DNA from: Lysobacter sp. 5GHs7-4
Lineage (GTDB): Bacteria; Pseudomonadota; Gammaproteobacteria; Xanthomonadales; Xanthomonadaceae
Direction: 5' to 3'
NCBI RefSeq assembly: GCF_021284765.1
Contig: NZ_CP089924.1
Location: 4,482,001 to 4,546,000 of the forward strand
DNA length: 64,000 nucleotides
In this document: positions 8,118 to 15,175 of the stretch, in pieces
How the letters are laid out: each line of letters opens with the position of its first letter
Numbering within the stretch: the stretch's first letter is position 1
Notes under the pieces: model-generated
The model's input: the letters and a program-made list of their open reading frames with translations, nothing else
Databases searched by the model: none
Told to the model about the DNA's origin: nothing
Made by a program: the position numbers and the translations under genes

Positions 8118-9509
8118 TTATCGGGTCGCCGGCAGGCTTGCGGCCGCCAGACCGTCGTCGGCCGCCAACGGCGCCGGTTCCGCCGGACGGCCGAACTCGC
8201 GCCGCAGGAACCACCAGGCCATCAGCGCCTGGGTGGAGCCGGCGGCGACCATCGACCACCAGATCCAGACCGGACGGAAACCGGCCAGCATCGACAAGCT
8301 GCCGGCCACGCACACCAGCAGCACCATATGCAGCAACTGCGCGATCAGGCCGGCGCGGGTATTGCCCATGCCGGACAGCACGGCGAACGCGGTGTTGGCC
8401 AGGCACAGCGGGATGAAGTCGATCGCCGTGATGCGCATGAACGAAGCGCTGGCCGCGACCACCTGCGCATCGTCGGAGAAGCGACTGCCGATCCAGGGCG
8501 CCAGGCTCTCGAACACCAGCAGCAGCACCGGCACCAGCACGCAGGCGAAGACAAGGCCGGTGCGCAAGGTTTCGTTGACGCGATCGCGCAAGCCGGCGCC
8601 GTAGTTCTGGCCGACGATGATGCAGATCGCACCGGTGAGCGCGGTCAGCGGCATCAGCCCGGCCTGGAACGCACGCTGTCCGACCGCGAAGCCGGCCTGC
8701 TCGACCGGACCGAACGGACGCAGCATCAGGCCGATCGCCAACAGCGACACCGCCACCACGCCGCTGCCGATGCCGGCGGGAATGCCGATCTTGATCGCCG
8801 ACCACAGCTCCTGCGGCCAGGCGAACCACAGGCGCGGCCGCATGCGCAGGTAGGCGTCCTTGCGCGCCAGATAACCCAGCAAAGCCAGCATGACCAGCGA
8901 GCAGGCCAGCAACGAACCGGCGCCGTTGCCGTCCACACCCATCGCCGGCATGCCCAGCCAGCCGAACATCAGCACCGGCGTCGCCACCGCGCCCAGCGCC
9001 ACCGTGCCGACCTGGGCGAGCGCGCCGGCCCTGACGTTGCCGGTGAACTCCAGCATCGTGGCCAGCACCAGCATCGGGATCTGCACGGCGATGGAAGGAA
9101 TGAACCAGCCGTAGTACGAGGCGATCGTCGCCGCGGTGGCGGCGTCGGCGGTCATGACGTGGCTCAAGGCGTCGCGGCAGCTCCAGGCGACCAGCGCCAC
9201 CAGCGCCGACACGATCAGCGACGCGCCGAACGCCTCGTTGAAGATGCGGTCGACGCGGCCGTGATCCTTGGCGCCCACCGCATGCGACAGCAGCACGCCG
9301 GCGCCCATGCTCAGCACCGGCATCAAGGTCAGCGCCAGCATCATCGGCATCGCCGCCAGGGTCACCGCCGCCTGCGCGGTCGGTCCCAGCCGCCCCAGCC
9401 AATAAAGGTTGATCAGCGCGAATACCGTCGAGGCCAGCGCGTTCAACAGCAGCACGCCGCCCATCTTCAACAGATGGCGCGCGATCGGGCCTTCGGTCAG
9501 ATCCTGCAT
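8118..9509 (-). CDS. MATE-family multidrug/peptide efflux transporter (RiPP cluster)
   Basis: The 463-aa protein has about twelve hydrophobic segments in two similar halves, as in the MATE (MatE) family. The N-terminal half contains LINLYWLGRLGPTAQAAVTLA and GVLLSHAVGAKD, and the second half contains AGFAVGQRAFQAGLMPLTAL and CIIVGQNYGAGL. MATE proteins exchange Na+ or H+ for organic compounds across the inner membrane. The gene sits between P450-1 (25-base gap) and the M16 pair (16-base gap) on the same strand. I infer export of the finished WRW-type peptide, and possibly self-protection. Confidence 0.92.
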   Translation of the reverse strand: MQDLTEGPIARHLLKMGGVLLLNALASTVFALINLYWLGRLGPTAQAAVTLAAMPMMLALTLMPVLSMGAGVLLSHAVGAKDHGRVDRIFNEAFGASLIVSALVALVAWSCRDALSHVMTADAATAATIASYYGWFIPSIAVQIPMLVLATMLEFTGNVRAGALAQVGTVALGAVATPVLMFGWLGMPAMGVDGNGAGSLLACSLVMLALLGYLARKDAYLRMRPRLWFAWPQELWSAIKIGIPAGIGSGVVAVSLLAIGLMLRPFGPVEQAGFAVGQRAFQAGLMPLTALTGAICIIVGQNYGAGLRDRVNETLRTGLVFACVLVPVLLLVFESLAPWIGSRFSDDAQVVAASASFMRITAIDFIPLCLANTAFAVLSGMGNTRAGLIAQLLHMVLLVCVAGSLSMLAGFRPVWIWWSMVAAGSTQALMAWWFLRREFGRPAEPAPLAADDGLAAASLPATR

Positions 9510-9534
9510 GGCCTTCCTCCGCGGCGGGCAGCGG

Positions 9535-10770
9535 TCACGGACGCACCACGGTGCCGGTGAAATCCATCGGACGGATCACCGAGGCGATCGCCATCTTCGC
9601 CCGCTCGGGCTCGGACACCTGCAGGCGGTAACGGGTGCTGAGCAGGTGCGCCATCAGGATCAGCTCGCCCAGGCCGAGGTTGGCGCCGATGCAGGACTTG
9701 GGCGCCCAGCCGAACGGCACGTAGCTGCCGTGCGGGCATTGCTCGCGGCTCTCGGACAGCCAGCGATCGGGATCGAACACGTCCGGGTTCGACCATTCGC
9801 GGCCGTCGTGATGGGTGAAGAAGGAACTCAACACATAGACCTGACCGGCCTTGAGCTGGGTGTCGCCATGGCAGATGTCGGTGCGCACGTTGCGCGTGAC
9901 GATAGGCGGCGAACTCCAGATGCGCAGCACTTCCTTGATGAAACGCGTGGTGGTCGGCGCCAGGCGTGCCGGCGATTCGCACAGGGCGTCCAGGGAAAGC
10001 GCCGACAACTCGGCCATCATGCGTTCGCGCCATGCATCCTGGCGATGCCATTCGTACAGCAGGCAGGCCGCGGACGCGCCCGGCGAGCTGGTGATCGCGG
10101 TCAGCAATGCGGTCACCGCGTCGGCGGCGCGGTCCAGGCCCAACGCCGGCATCATGTCCACCATCGGATCGGTCAGATCCTGCTGGCGCGGGCGGCTGCC
10201 GTTGGCACGCCCCTTCAACTCGCGCCGGACCACCATCCCGACCTGGAACTGGTACGCCCACATCCGCGGCTTGTGCATCGGCGGACAGCGGTGCTCGTCG
10301 ATGTCCGACAGCACCAGCGCCACCTTCGACATCACTTCGCGCACCACCCGCTTGTGCGCGCGCGGCGACAGGCCGGCGATGATGGCCGGCACCAACGGCT
10401 CCAGCATGGCGCGCTCGGCCAGCCAGACCAGGTCCTGGTCGCGCCCGACCTCCGCGTCCAGCAGTTCCTGCATGCGCAGGCTCAGGCGCTTGAAGCCCTC
10501 GGCGCTGGTGAGGTTGCGCATCTGCCCCAACCAGCCGGCGCGCACCTGGTGCCAGGACACCGGTTCGCTGCTGCGGCCGCGGATCACGTCGGAGAAGCCG
10601 TCGAGCATGGTCAGGTCGGCGTAGTTCGCCGCCTCGACGCGTTGCGCGGTCTCCGCGTCGACCACGGCCAGGGCCTGCTCGCCCTTGAGCCAGAACACTG
10701 TGCCGTCCTCCTCCATGCGCCGACGGAACGCCTGCACGGTGGGAATTTCCAATACCTTCGTGTCCTGCAT
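9535..10770 (-). CDS. Cytochrome P450 with divergent heme and I-helix motifs (RiPP cluster, P450-1)
   Basis: The 411-aa protein is a soluble bacterial-type P450. The K-helix ExxR is in FIKEVLRIWSSPP. The heme loop is PFGWAPKSCIGANLG with the axial thiolate at Cys360. The usual FGxGxHxCxG is degenerate here: the second Gly is Ala and the His is Lys. The I-helix reads ITSSPGASAACLLYEWHR, so the acid/Thr pair used for ordinary oxygen activation is missing. P450s that form C-C, C-O or C-N links between aromatic side chains often diverge at these places. It lies 76 bases downstream of precursor 1. Its likely substrate is the W-R-W-V-x-Y-H-N-I tail of the precursors. Confidence 0.93.
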   Translation of the reverse strand: MQDTKVLEIPTVQAFRRRMEEDGTVFWLKGEQALAVVDAETAQRVEAANYADLTMLDGFSDVIRGRSSEPVSWHQVRAGWLGQMRNLTSAEGFKRLSLRMQELLDAEVGRDQDLVWLAERAMLEPLVPAIIAGLSPRAHKRVVREVMSKVALVLSDIDEHRCPPMHKPRMWAYQFQVGMVVRRELKGRANGSRPRQQDLTDPMVDMMPALGLDRAADAVTALLTAITSSPGASAACLLYEWHRQDAWRERMMAELSALSLDALCESPARLAPTTTRFIKEVLRIWSSPPIVTRNVRTDICHGDTQLKAGQVYVLSSFFTHHDGREWSNPDVFDPDRWLSESREQCPHGSYVPFGWAPKSCIGANLGLGELILMAHLLSTRYRLQVSEPERAKMAIASVIRPMDFTGTVVRP

Positions 10771-10814
10771 CGTCCGCGTCCCTGGGTGGATGAGCTACAG
10801 CGCATGGAAACCGA

Positions 10815-10834
10815 AGGGCGGCGCGTCCCGCCCT
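10815..10834 (-). terminator. Hairpin after precursor 1
   Basis: AGGGCGG (10815-10821) pairs perfectly with CCGCCCT (10828-10834) across a 6-base loop. It lies 12 bases after the precursor 1 stop and before P450-1. There is no T-run, so it is more likely an attenuator or mRNA-stabilising stem than a strong terminator. Confidence 0.4.
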
Positions 10835-10846
10835 CGGCGTTACCGC

Positions 10847-10948
10847 TCAGATGTTGTGGTACTGCACCCAGCGCCACGAGGTGATGCCGCAGCCCGAGGC
10901 GCCGCGCACGCCGAAAGCGGCTCGCATCGCGCAAATGACCTTCTTCAT
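10847..10948 (-). CDS. RiPP precursor peptide 1 (core ...WRWVQYHNI)
   Basis: This is a 33-aa peptide. Residues 1-19 are MKKVICAMRAAFGVRGASG, the part shared by all four paralogues. Residues 20-33 are CGITSWRWVQYHNI. AGGAGA lies about 8 bases before the ATG. The last nine residues hold two Trp, a Tyr and a His in fixed positions (W25, W27, Y30, H31) with variable position 29. This fits a modified core flanked by two P450 genes. The short leader has no double-Gly/Ala protease motif other than the GASG segment. It is a RiPP precursor by inference from paralogy and context; I do not match it to a named family. Confidence 0.85.
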   Translation of the reverse strand: MKKVICAMRAAFGVRGASGCGITSWRWVQYHNI

Positions 10949-10980
10949 GTCGTCTCTCCTGTTGGACTGGCGAATGCCGA

Positions 10981-11082
10981 TCAGATGTTGTGGTAGGCGA
11001 CCCAACGCCACATGGTGATGCCGCAGCCCGAAGCGCCGCGCACACCGAAGGCGGCACGCATCGCGCAAATGACCTTCTTCAT
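10981..11082 (-). CDS. RiPP precursor peptide 2 (core ...WRWVAYHNI)
   Basis: This 33-aa peptide is identical to precursor 1 through residue 23, including the CGIT segment. It ends MWRWVAYHNI, so only positions 24 (Ser to Met) and 29 (Gln to Ala) differ. AAGGAGA precedes the ATG by about 7 bases. Only 32 bases separate it from precursor 1, against about 230 bases between the other copies. The 1-2 pair therefore looks like the youngest duplication or one that lost its spacer. Confidence 0.85.
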   Translation of the reverse strand: MKKVICAMRAAFGVRGASGCGITMWRWVAYHNI

Positions 11083-11279
11083 TTCGTCTCTCCTTGTTGG
11101 GATGGTGGGTATCGACTGCGTTTACGCCACGGCGCCGTCGCGATGTCCGGCCACGGCTCGTGGAGTCTGGTTGCGACGGCCGCTTCGGACCGCCGCGGAA
11201 TTCCGATCGCACCTGCGGAGGAACCGAAGGCCGGGGGTCGCGCCGTGCGCGCCCGCGAGCCGATGCCCTCCCGGTCTAA

Positions 11280-11306
11280 GCCGGAGGCGGCAACGCCGCC
11301 TCCGGC
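11280..11306 (-). terminator. 12-bp perfect hairpin after precursor 3
   Basis: GCCGGAGGCGGC (11280-11291) is followed by a 3-base loop and then its exact reverse complement (11295-11306). It lies 8 bases past the precursor 3 stop. The very stable stem lacks a following T-run on the coding strand. The same hairpin recurs after precursor 4, so it was copied with the gene and may set precursor mRNA levels. Confidence 0.6.
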
Positions 11307-11314
11307 ATCGCGAC

Positions 11315-11422
11315 TCAGATGTTGTGGTAATGCACCCAACGCCAGAAGCCGATGCCGACGTTGGCACCGGAAGCACCGCGCACGCCGAAGGCGGCCCGCA
11401 TCGCGCAAATGACCTTCTTCAT
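11315..11422 (-). CDS. RiPP precursor peptide 3 (core ...WRWVHYHNI)
   Basis: This is a 35-aa peptide. The 19-residue leader-like part is identical to that of precursors 1 and 2. It is followed by ANVGIGFWRWVHYHNI, with two extra residues compared with the CGIT forms. The invariant W27, W29, Y32 and H33 keep the same distances to the C-terminus, so the anchor for processing is the C-terminal end. AAGGAGAAG lies about 7 bases before the ATG. Confidence 0.85.
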   Translation of the reverse strand: MKKVICAMRAAFGVRGASGANVGIGFWRWVHYHNI

Positions 11423-11624
11423 ATCGCACTTCTCCTTGTTGATATGTGGGTTTACCGCGTCACGCCACGACGCCGGGCCCTGCCTCGGCCTTCGCGCCTT
11501 GGAGTCCTTGCTGCACCGGTCGCGTTGCGGCCGGCGCGAAATGGGGAGGTATCGGTACTGCCGCGATGTCGACGATGGGCGATCGGGGATACGGCTGCGA
11601 TTCGCATCGGCGCGGCATCGCTAA

Positions 11625-11651
11625 GCCGGAGGCGGCGGTGCCGCCCCCGGC
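11625..11651 (-). terminator. Hairpin after precursor 4
   Basis: GCCGGAGGCGGC (11625-11636), a 3-base loop and GCCGCCCCCGGC (11640-11651) form the same stem as after precursor 3, with one mismatch. It begins 8 bases past the precursor 4 stop. Confidence 0.55.
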
Positions 11652-11659
11652 CCCACCAC

Positions 11660-11767
11660 TTAGATGTTGTGGTAGGTCAGCCAACGCCAGCCGCCGATGC
11701 CGATGCTGGCGCCGGAAGCACCGCGCACACCGAAGGCGGCCCGCATCGCGCAAATTACCTTACTCAT
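11660..11767 (-). CDS. RiPP precursor peptide 4 (core ...WRWLTYHNI)
   Basis: This 35-aa peptide is the most divergent copy. It starts MSKVICAMRAAFGVRGASG (Lys2 to Ser) and continues ASIGIGGWRWLTYHNI (Val to Leu and a Thr before Tyr). The two Trp, the Tyr, the His and the terminal Asn-Ile are kept. Its stop is TAA where the others use TGA. GGAGTGA lies about 7 bases before the ATG. It is the first precursor after P450-2 (gap 148 bases). Confidence 0.85.
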   Translation of the reverse strand: MSKVICAMRAAFGVRGASGASIGIGGWRWLTYHNI

Positions 11768-11915
11768 ATCGAATCACTCCATGTGGATATGTGGGTACTG
11801 ACTGCGTTTACGCCACGATCCGCGCGGCCACTCCTGCCGCGCGCGCCGTGGAGCCCTTGCTGCGGCGCTCGCCGGGCGAGCGCCACGAATGCTGGATCGT
11901 GATCGGTGTGCGTCC

Positions 11916-13055
11916 TCAGCGCGACGGTCGGACCTGCAGCGTGAACGGCGGCGGCGCCATCGCCGCGGCCACCGTCGGACGGTCGCCGTGCGCAACCACG
12001 TCGACCTCGCCCAGCGCGAGCACGCAGCGCAGCATGTCGGCGACCAGTTGCGTGGCCAGATCGGCCGCGACGCAACGGTGCGCGCCATGGCCGAACGGGA
12101 TGAAGGCCGGATTGCGCCAGGCCTGCTCATCGGCCCAGCGCTCGGGACGGAACTCGGCCGGCTGCGCCCAATGCGCGGCGTTGCGCTGCACCAGATACGG
12201 ACACACCACGACTTCGTCCGACACCTCGACCTGCACGCCCGACAGTTCGTGCGCCTGGGTCGGATGGCGCCCCAGCTGCCAGGCCACCGGCCACAGCCGC
12301 AGCGCTTCCTGCACGATCCATTCCGCCGGCACGTCGCGGCGCGGATGCGTGCCCCACAAGTACAGCGACCACGCCAGCACGAAGCCCACCGAACCCGACA
12401 CGGCGAACAGGAACGACAGGTAGACCTCGGTCAGTTCGTCCTGGCGGCGCTGGGGCCCGTCCGAGTTCGCCACCACGTCGAGCATGTCCCGCGGCGGATC
12501 GCGCGGCGCGCGCTGGCAGTCGCCGATCGCGCCGGACAAGCGCAGCGTGGTGTTGAACTGCAGCCACATGCGCCGCCAGCGCGGCTGCCGCGCGCGCGCG
12601 CCGGCGAGCACGGAACGCTCGACGATCCGGTCGAGCAGACGGCGCAACGCCGGCGGACGCTCGGGCGCCAGCAACACCGGCAGCAGGTAGCGATAGCTCA
12701 GCCAGTTGCCGGCGTCGGGCCAGCGACTGGTCGCTGGCACTTGCTGGGCGATGAAATCGCGCAGCGCATCCGGGCCACGCGACTGCAGGAATTCGCGCAG
12801 CAGACCGCGCGCTTCGCGGCGCATCTTCAGCTGCGCCGAACGCGGTTCGAAATAACCGTAGCGGGTGTGGAAGAAATCGGAATGCTCGGCGTAACTGCCG
12901 TCGGCGTTGCTGAGCACCAGCCGCGCGGCAGCGGCATTGCCGAGGCTGTACTCGTTGCGTCCGGTCTGGACGATATCGCCGGCGCCGGATAATTCCCGGT
13001 CCAGAAATCCAAGCGGGTCCCGCTGAAAGCCGGACCAGGCTTCTTCTTTCAACAC
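11916..13055 (-). CDS. Cytochrome P450 (RiPP cluster, P450-2)
   Basis: The 379-aa protein has a canonical heme loop FIPFGHGAHRCVAADL with the thiolate at Cys328, and ExxR in QEALRLWP. The I-helix reads LFAVSGSVGFVLAW: the conserved acid/alcohol pair is replaced by Ser-Gly-Ser-Val, which fits a cross-linking rather than a hydroxylating enzyme. It starts with GTG at 13055, supported by GGAGGG five bases before it. It shows little obvious similarity to P450-1 outside the motifs, so the two enzymes probably do different steps. It is the first gene of the operon, about 100 bases from the predicted promoter. Confidence 0.92.
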   Translation of the reverse strand: MLKEEAWSGFQRDPLGFLDRELSGAGDIVQTGRNEYSLGNAAAARLVLSNADGSYAEHSDFFHTRYGYFEPRSAQLKMRREARGLLREFLQSRGPDALRDFIAQQVPATSRWPDAGNWLSYRYLLPVLLAPERPPALRRLLDRIVERSVLAGARARQPRWRRMWLQFNTTLRLSGAIGDCQRAPRDPPRDMLDVVANSDGPQRRQDELTEVYLSFLFAVSGSVGFVLAWSLYLWGTHPRRDVPAEWIVQEALRLWPVAWQLGRHPTQAHELSGVQVEVSDEVVVCPYLVQRNAAHWAQPAEFRPERWADEQAWRNPAFIPFGHGAHRCVAADLATQLVADMLRCVLALGEVDVVAHGDRPTVAAAMAPPPFTLQVRPSR

Positions 13056-13150
13056 ACGCCCTCCGATCCTGAAATCACGGGTGCTGATGCTGGGTTGTAC
13101 GACGGCCGCGCCGCCTGGAGCTGCAAATCGCGGTGAAATCCTTCACCTGC

Positions 13151-13164
13151 ACTCGACGTCGAGT
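13151..13164. promoter_or_regulatory. Perfect 14-bp palindrome, candidate operator
   Basis: ACTCGACGTCGAGT is its own reverse complement. It overlaps the last bases of the predicted -10 box and covers the expected transcription start of the P450-2/precursor operon. That is where a repressor dimer would block initiation. No obvious regulator gene is adjacent, so the binding protein is unknown. Confidence 0.5.
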
Positions 13165-13191
13165 ATGGTCACCGTGAATGTGCCTCGTCAA
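13162..13191 (-). promoter_or_regulatory. Candidate sigma-70 promoter of the RiPP operon
   Basis: On the minus strand TTGACG (13191-13186) and CATACT (13167-13162) are separated by 18 bases, with five and four or five matches to consensus hexamers. The predicted start is near 13155, giving a leader of about 100 bases before the GTG of P450-2. Confidence 0.5.
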
Positions 13192-13444
13192 GCACGTTTC
13201 TGCATGATTTCAGTGCGCCTTGTCGGCAGCTCGGCACCACCATGTCGTGGCTATGTCGCGGGCGATTCCGTCGCCGATACGTACGCGTACGGCATGGCGG
13301 ACAGGCGCATGACAGCGACCGTTCGTCGGCGCGGCGCGCGGTACGACCGAACCGTGCACCGTTGCTGGAGGCTGTATCCGATCGATGGCGGGGCCGTGAT
13401 GCGCCGACCTGGCGATGCGCTCGCGACGATCCGCCGCAAGCGGC

Positions 13445-14335
13445 TCAATCCTGCGTGGGCTTGCGCCTCGCGCGCGGGTGCGCGGCGTCGTAGACCTTGG
13501 CCAGGTGCTGGAAATCCAGATGGGTGTAGATCTGGGTGGTGGCGATGTCGGCGTGGCCCAGCAGTTCCTGCACGCCGCGCAGATCGCCGGAGGATTCCAG
13601 GATGTGGCTGGCGAAGGAATGACGCAGCAGGTGCGGATGCACGCGCTTGAACAGGCCCTGGCGTTGCGCGAGCTGGCGCAACCGCAGCTGCACCGCGCGC
13701 GGACTGATCGGCGCGCCGCCGCGGCCCGGAAACACCGGCGCTTCGTTGACCGCGCCGGTGGATGCACGCCACTCGGCCAGCGCCACGCGCGCGTGCGAAC
13801 CCAGCGGCACGCTGCGTTGCTTGTTGCCCTTGCCCAGCACGTTGACCAGGCCGTCGGACAGATCCAAATCGCGCCAGCGCAAGCCGCATAGTTCGCTCAG
13901 GCGCAGGCCCGAGGAATAGAACAGCTCCAGCAGCGCGCGGTCGCGCAATCCCAGCGGCGCATCGGTGGGCACTTCGACCAGGGCCTTGGCCTCGTCCGGG
14001 TCCAGCACCTGCGGCAGCTTGCGCGGCGCCTTGGGCGCGCGAATCGCGGCGGCCGGGCTGCTGTCGACGCGGCCCTGCTTCAGCAGCCAGCCGTAGAAGC
14101 TGCGGCAGGCCGACAGACGCCGCTGCAGGCTCTTGGGCGTGAGGCCGCGGCGGTGTTCAGCGGCGATGAAGGCGCGCAGTTGTTCGGCATGCAGGGTCAG
14201 CAAGTCGAAACCCTGCGCCTGCACCCAATCGCTCAAAGCGAGCAGGTCGCGACGGTACGCGTCCAGCGTGTGCGCGGACATGCGCCGCTCGACGTGCAGA
14301 TGGGCCAGAAAGTCTTCGATCGGTCCGACGGACAC
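13445..14335 (-). CDS. xerC: Site-specific tyrosine recombinase XerC
   Basis: The 296-aa protein is a full-length Xer recombinase that resolves chromosome dimers at dif. The SAM-like N-terminal domain (about 1-90) precedes the catalytic domain. The latter has Arg in SSGLRLSELCGLRW, HLLRHSFASHIL, the GHADIATTQIYTHLD segment with the nucleophilic Tyr, and a basic tail. It follows DUF484 by 165 bases in the order lptM-dapF-DUF484-xerC known from many gammaproteobacteria. It is core machinery and not the integrase of an island, although the RiPP cluster lies directly downstream. Confidence 0.96.
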   Translation of the reverse strand: MSVGPIEDFLAHLHVERRMSAHTLDAYRRDLLALSDWVQAQGFDLLTLHAEQLRAFIAAEHRRGLTPKSLQRRLSACRSFYGWLLKQGRVDSSPAAAIRAPKAPRKLPQVLDPDEAKALVEVPTDAPLGLRDRALLELFYSSGLRLSELCGLRWRDLDLSDGLVNVLGKGNKQRSVPLGSHARVALAEWRASTGAVNEAPVFPGRGGAPISPRAVQLRLRQLAQRQGLFKRVHPHLLRHSFASHILESSGDLRGVQELLGHADIATTQIYTHLDFQHLAKVYDAAHPRARRKPTQD

Positions 14336-14440
14336 GAGGCGGGCGCTCCGAGGTTCAGCGGCGATGCTGGACGCCCATGCATCTTGCGAGCGTGTCGAGA
14401 CGATGTCGAGCGCGTCGCTTGCGCGGCAAGCGCGGTGTCG

Positions 14441-14469
14441 CGGTCGCGGCTTGCGCCGCTCCTGCCCGA
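14441..14469. repeat. Interspersed GCGGTCGCGGCTTGCGCCGC-type repeat, copy 1
   Basis: CGGTCGCGGCTTGCGCCGCT plus CCTGCCCGA lies between DUF484 and xerC. A near-identical sequence is at 22275-22300 (GCGGCTCACGCCGCTCCTAC). Short dispersed elements of this kind are common in Xanthomonadaceae intergenic DNA. Confidence 0.5.
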
Positions 14470-14500
14470 AGCGGCAGGCGCGGCGTGGATGCGGCCGGCC

Positions 14501-15175
14501 TCAGGCCGCGAAACGCTGCAGCGCCACCGCCAGCGACTCGCCCATCATGCGCAGGAACAGCGTGCCCATGCCGGGGAAGAAACGGTTGGGATCGCGGCTG
14601 CCGACCGCGATCATGCCGACGCCGGGCAGCGGCAGCAGCGCGGTGGATTGGACTTCGTCGGCCTGCTCGCCGTACAGCAGCGCGTGCTTCTCCGGCTGCA
14701 GGCGGCCGCACAGCGGCTCGCCGTCGGCCAGACAGTCGCGGAAGGGTTGCAGGCGCGCGTCGGCGGCGGCGATGGTCTGCAGCCACTCGGTGTCGCCCAG
14801 GCCGTCGACGGCACGGAACATCACCAGACGCACGCGGTCGCCGTTGAAATCCTCGGCCAGGCTGGCGGCCATCGCGCGCAGCGTGTCGGCGGCGCTGGTC
14901 TGGCGCATCAGCGCCAGGGTCAGCTGGTGCGTGCGCACCGACAGGCGCTCGTTTTCCTGGGCGTTGCCGAACAACTCCTGCAGGCGCCGCGACAGCTCGC
15001 GGTTCTTGTCGCGCAGCACTTCCAGTTGGTAGCTGGCCAGCGAGGCGGCCGAGCCTTCCTCGCGCGGCACCACCAGGCTCAGCGCCAGATCGGGAAACTG
15101 CTGCAGGAAACGCGGGTGACGACGCAGCCAGGCCGCGACTTCGTGCGCGCCCAACTTGTCCAAAGTTTCGTTCAT
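14501..15175 (-). CDS. DUF484 family protein
   Basis: The 224-aa protein opens with the typical [21 protein letters not shown] and [20 protein letters not shown] heptad-rich helix (about 45-80) and a GAF-like domain with [21 protein letters not shown] follow, ending in a [13 protein letters not shown] helix. The function is unknown; the family is almost always encoded between dapF and xerC, as here. Its ATG overlaps the TGA of dapF (15172-15175). Confidence 0.93.
   Translation of the reverse strand: MNETLDKLGAHEVAAWLRRHPRFLQQFPDLALSLVVPREEGSAASLASYQLEVLRDKNRELSRRLQELFGNAQENERLSVRTHQLTLALMRQTSAADTLRAMAASLAEDFNGDRVRLVMFRAVDGLGDTEWLQTIAAADARLQPFRDCLADGEPLCGRLQPEKHALLYGEQADEVQSTALLPLPGVGMIAVGSRDPNRFFPGMGTLFLRMMGESLAVALQRFAA

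Larger units (their letters stand above)
10847..11825 (-). repeat. Tandemly duplicated precursor units
   Basis: The starts of precursors 4, 3 and 2 are spaced 345 and 340 bases apart, while 2 to 1 is only 134. Upstream of precursors 2, 3 and 4 the coding strand repeats a block around GTGGCGTAAACGCAGTC followed by TACCCAC and the ribosome-binding site; in copy 3 the CGCAGTC part is shortened. Further upstream, matching GTGGAGTC/CTTGGAGTC-like segments recur on the plus strand. Whole gene-plus-leader units were therefore duplicated, not only the coding parts. Confidence 0.75.
13056..13444. other. Intergenic region holding the RiPP operon promoter
   Basis: About 390 bases lie between P450-2 and the 3' end of xerC. 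It holds the promoter/palindrome at 13151-13191 and a second 12-bp palindrome CGTACGCGTACG at 13280-13291. The rest shows no supported gene; open frames here look like chance in GC-rich DNA. Confidence 0.6.

Noticed and set aside
11012..11902. Plus-strand frame of 296 codons running across the precursor genes
   Set aside because: It is made of the antisense of the repeated precursor units; the minus-strand small genes have good ribosome-binding sites and conserved protein sequence.
13081..13650. Plus-strand frame of 189 codons upstream of P450-2
   Set aside because: It overlaps the promoter and the end of xerC and has a random Arg-rich composition.
13445..14335. XerC-like recombinase as integrase of a genomic island carrying the RiPP genes
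   Set aside because: It is in the conserved lptM-dapF-DUF484-xerC order with a normal length, so it is the housekeeping recombinase.
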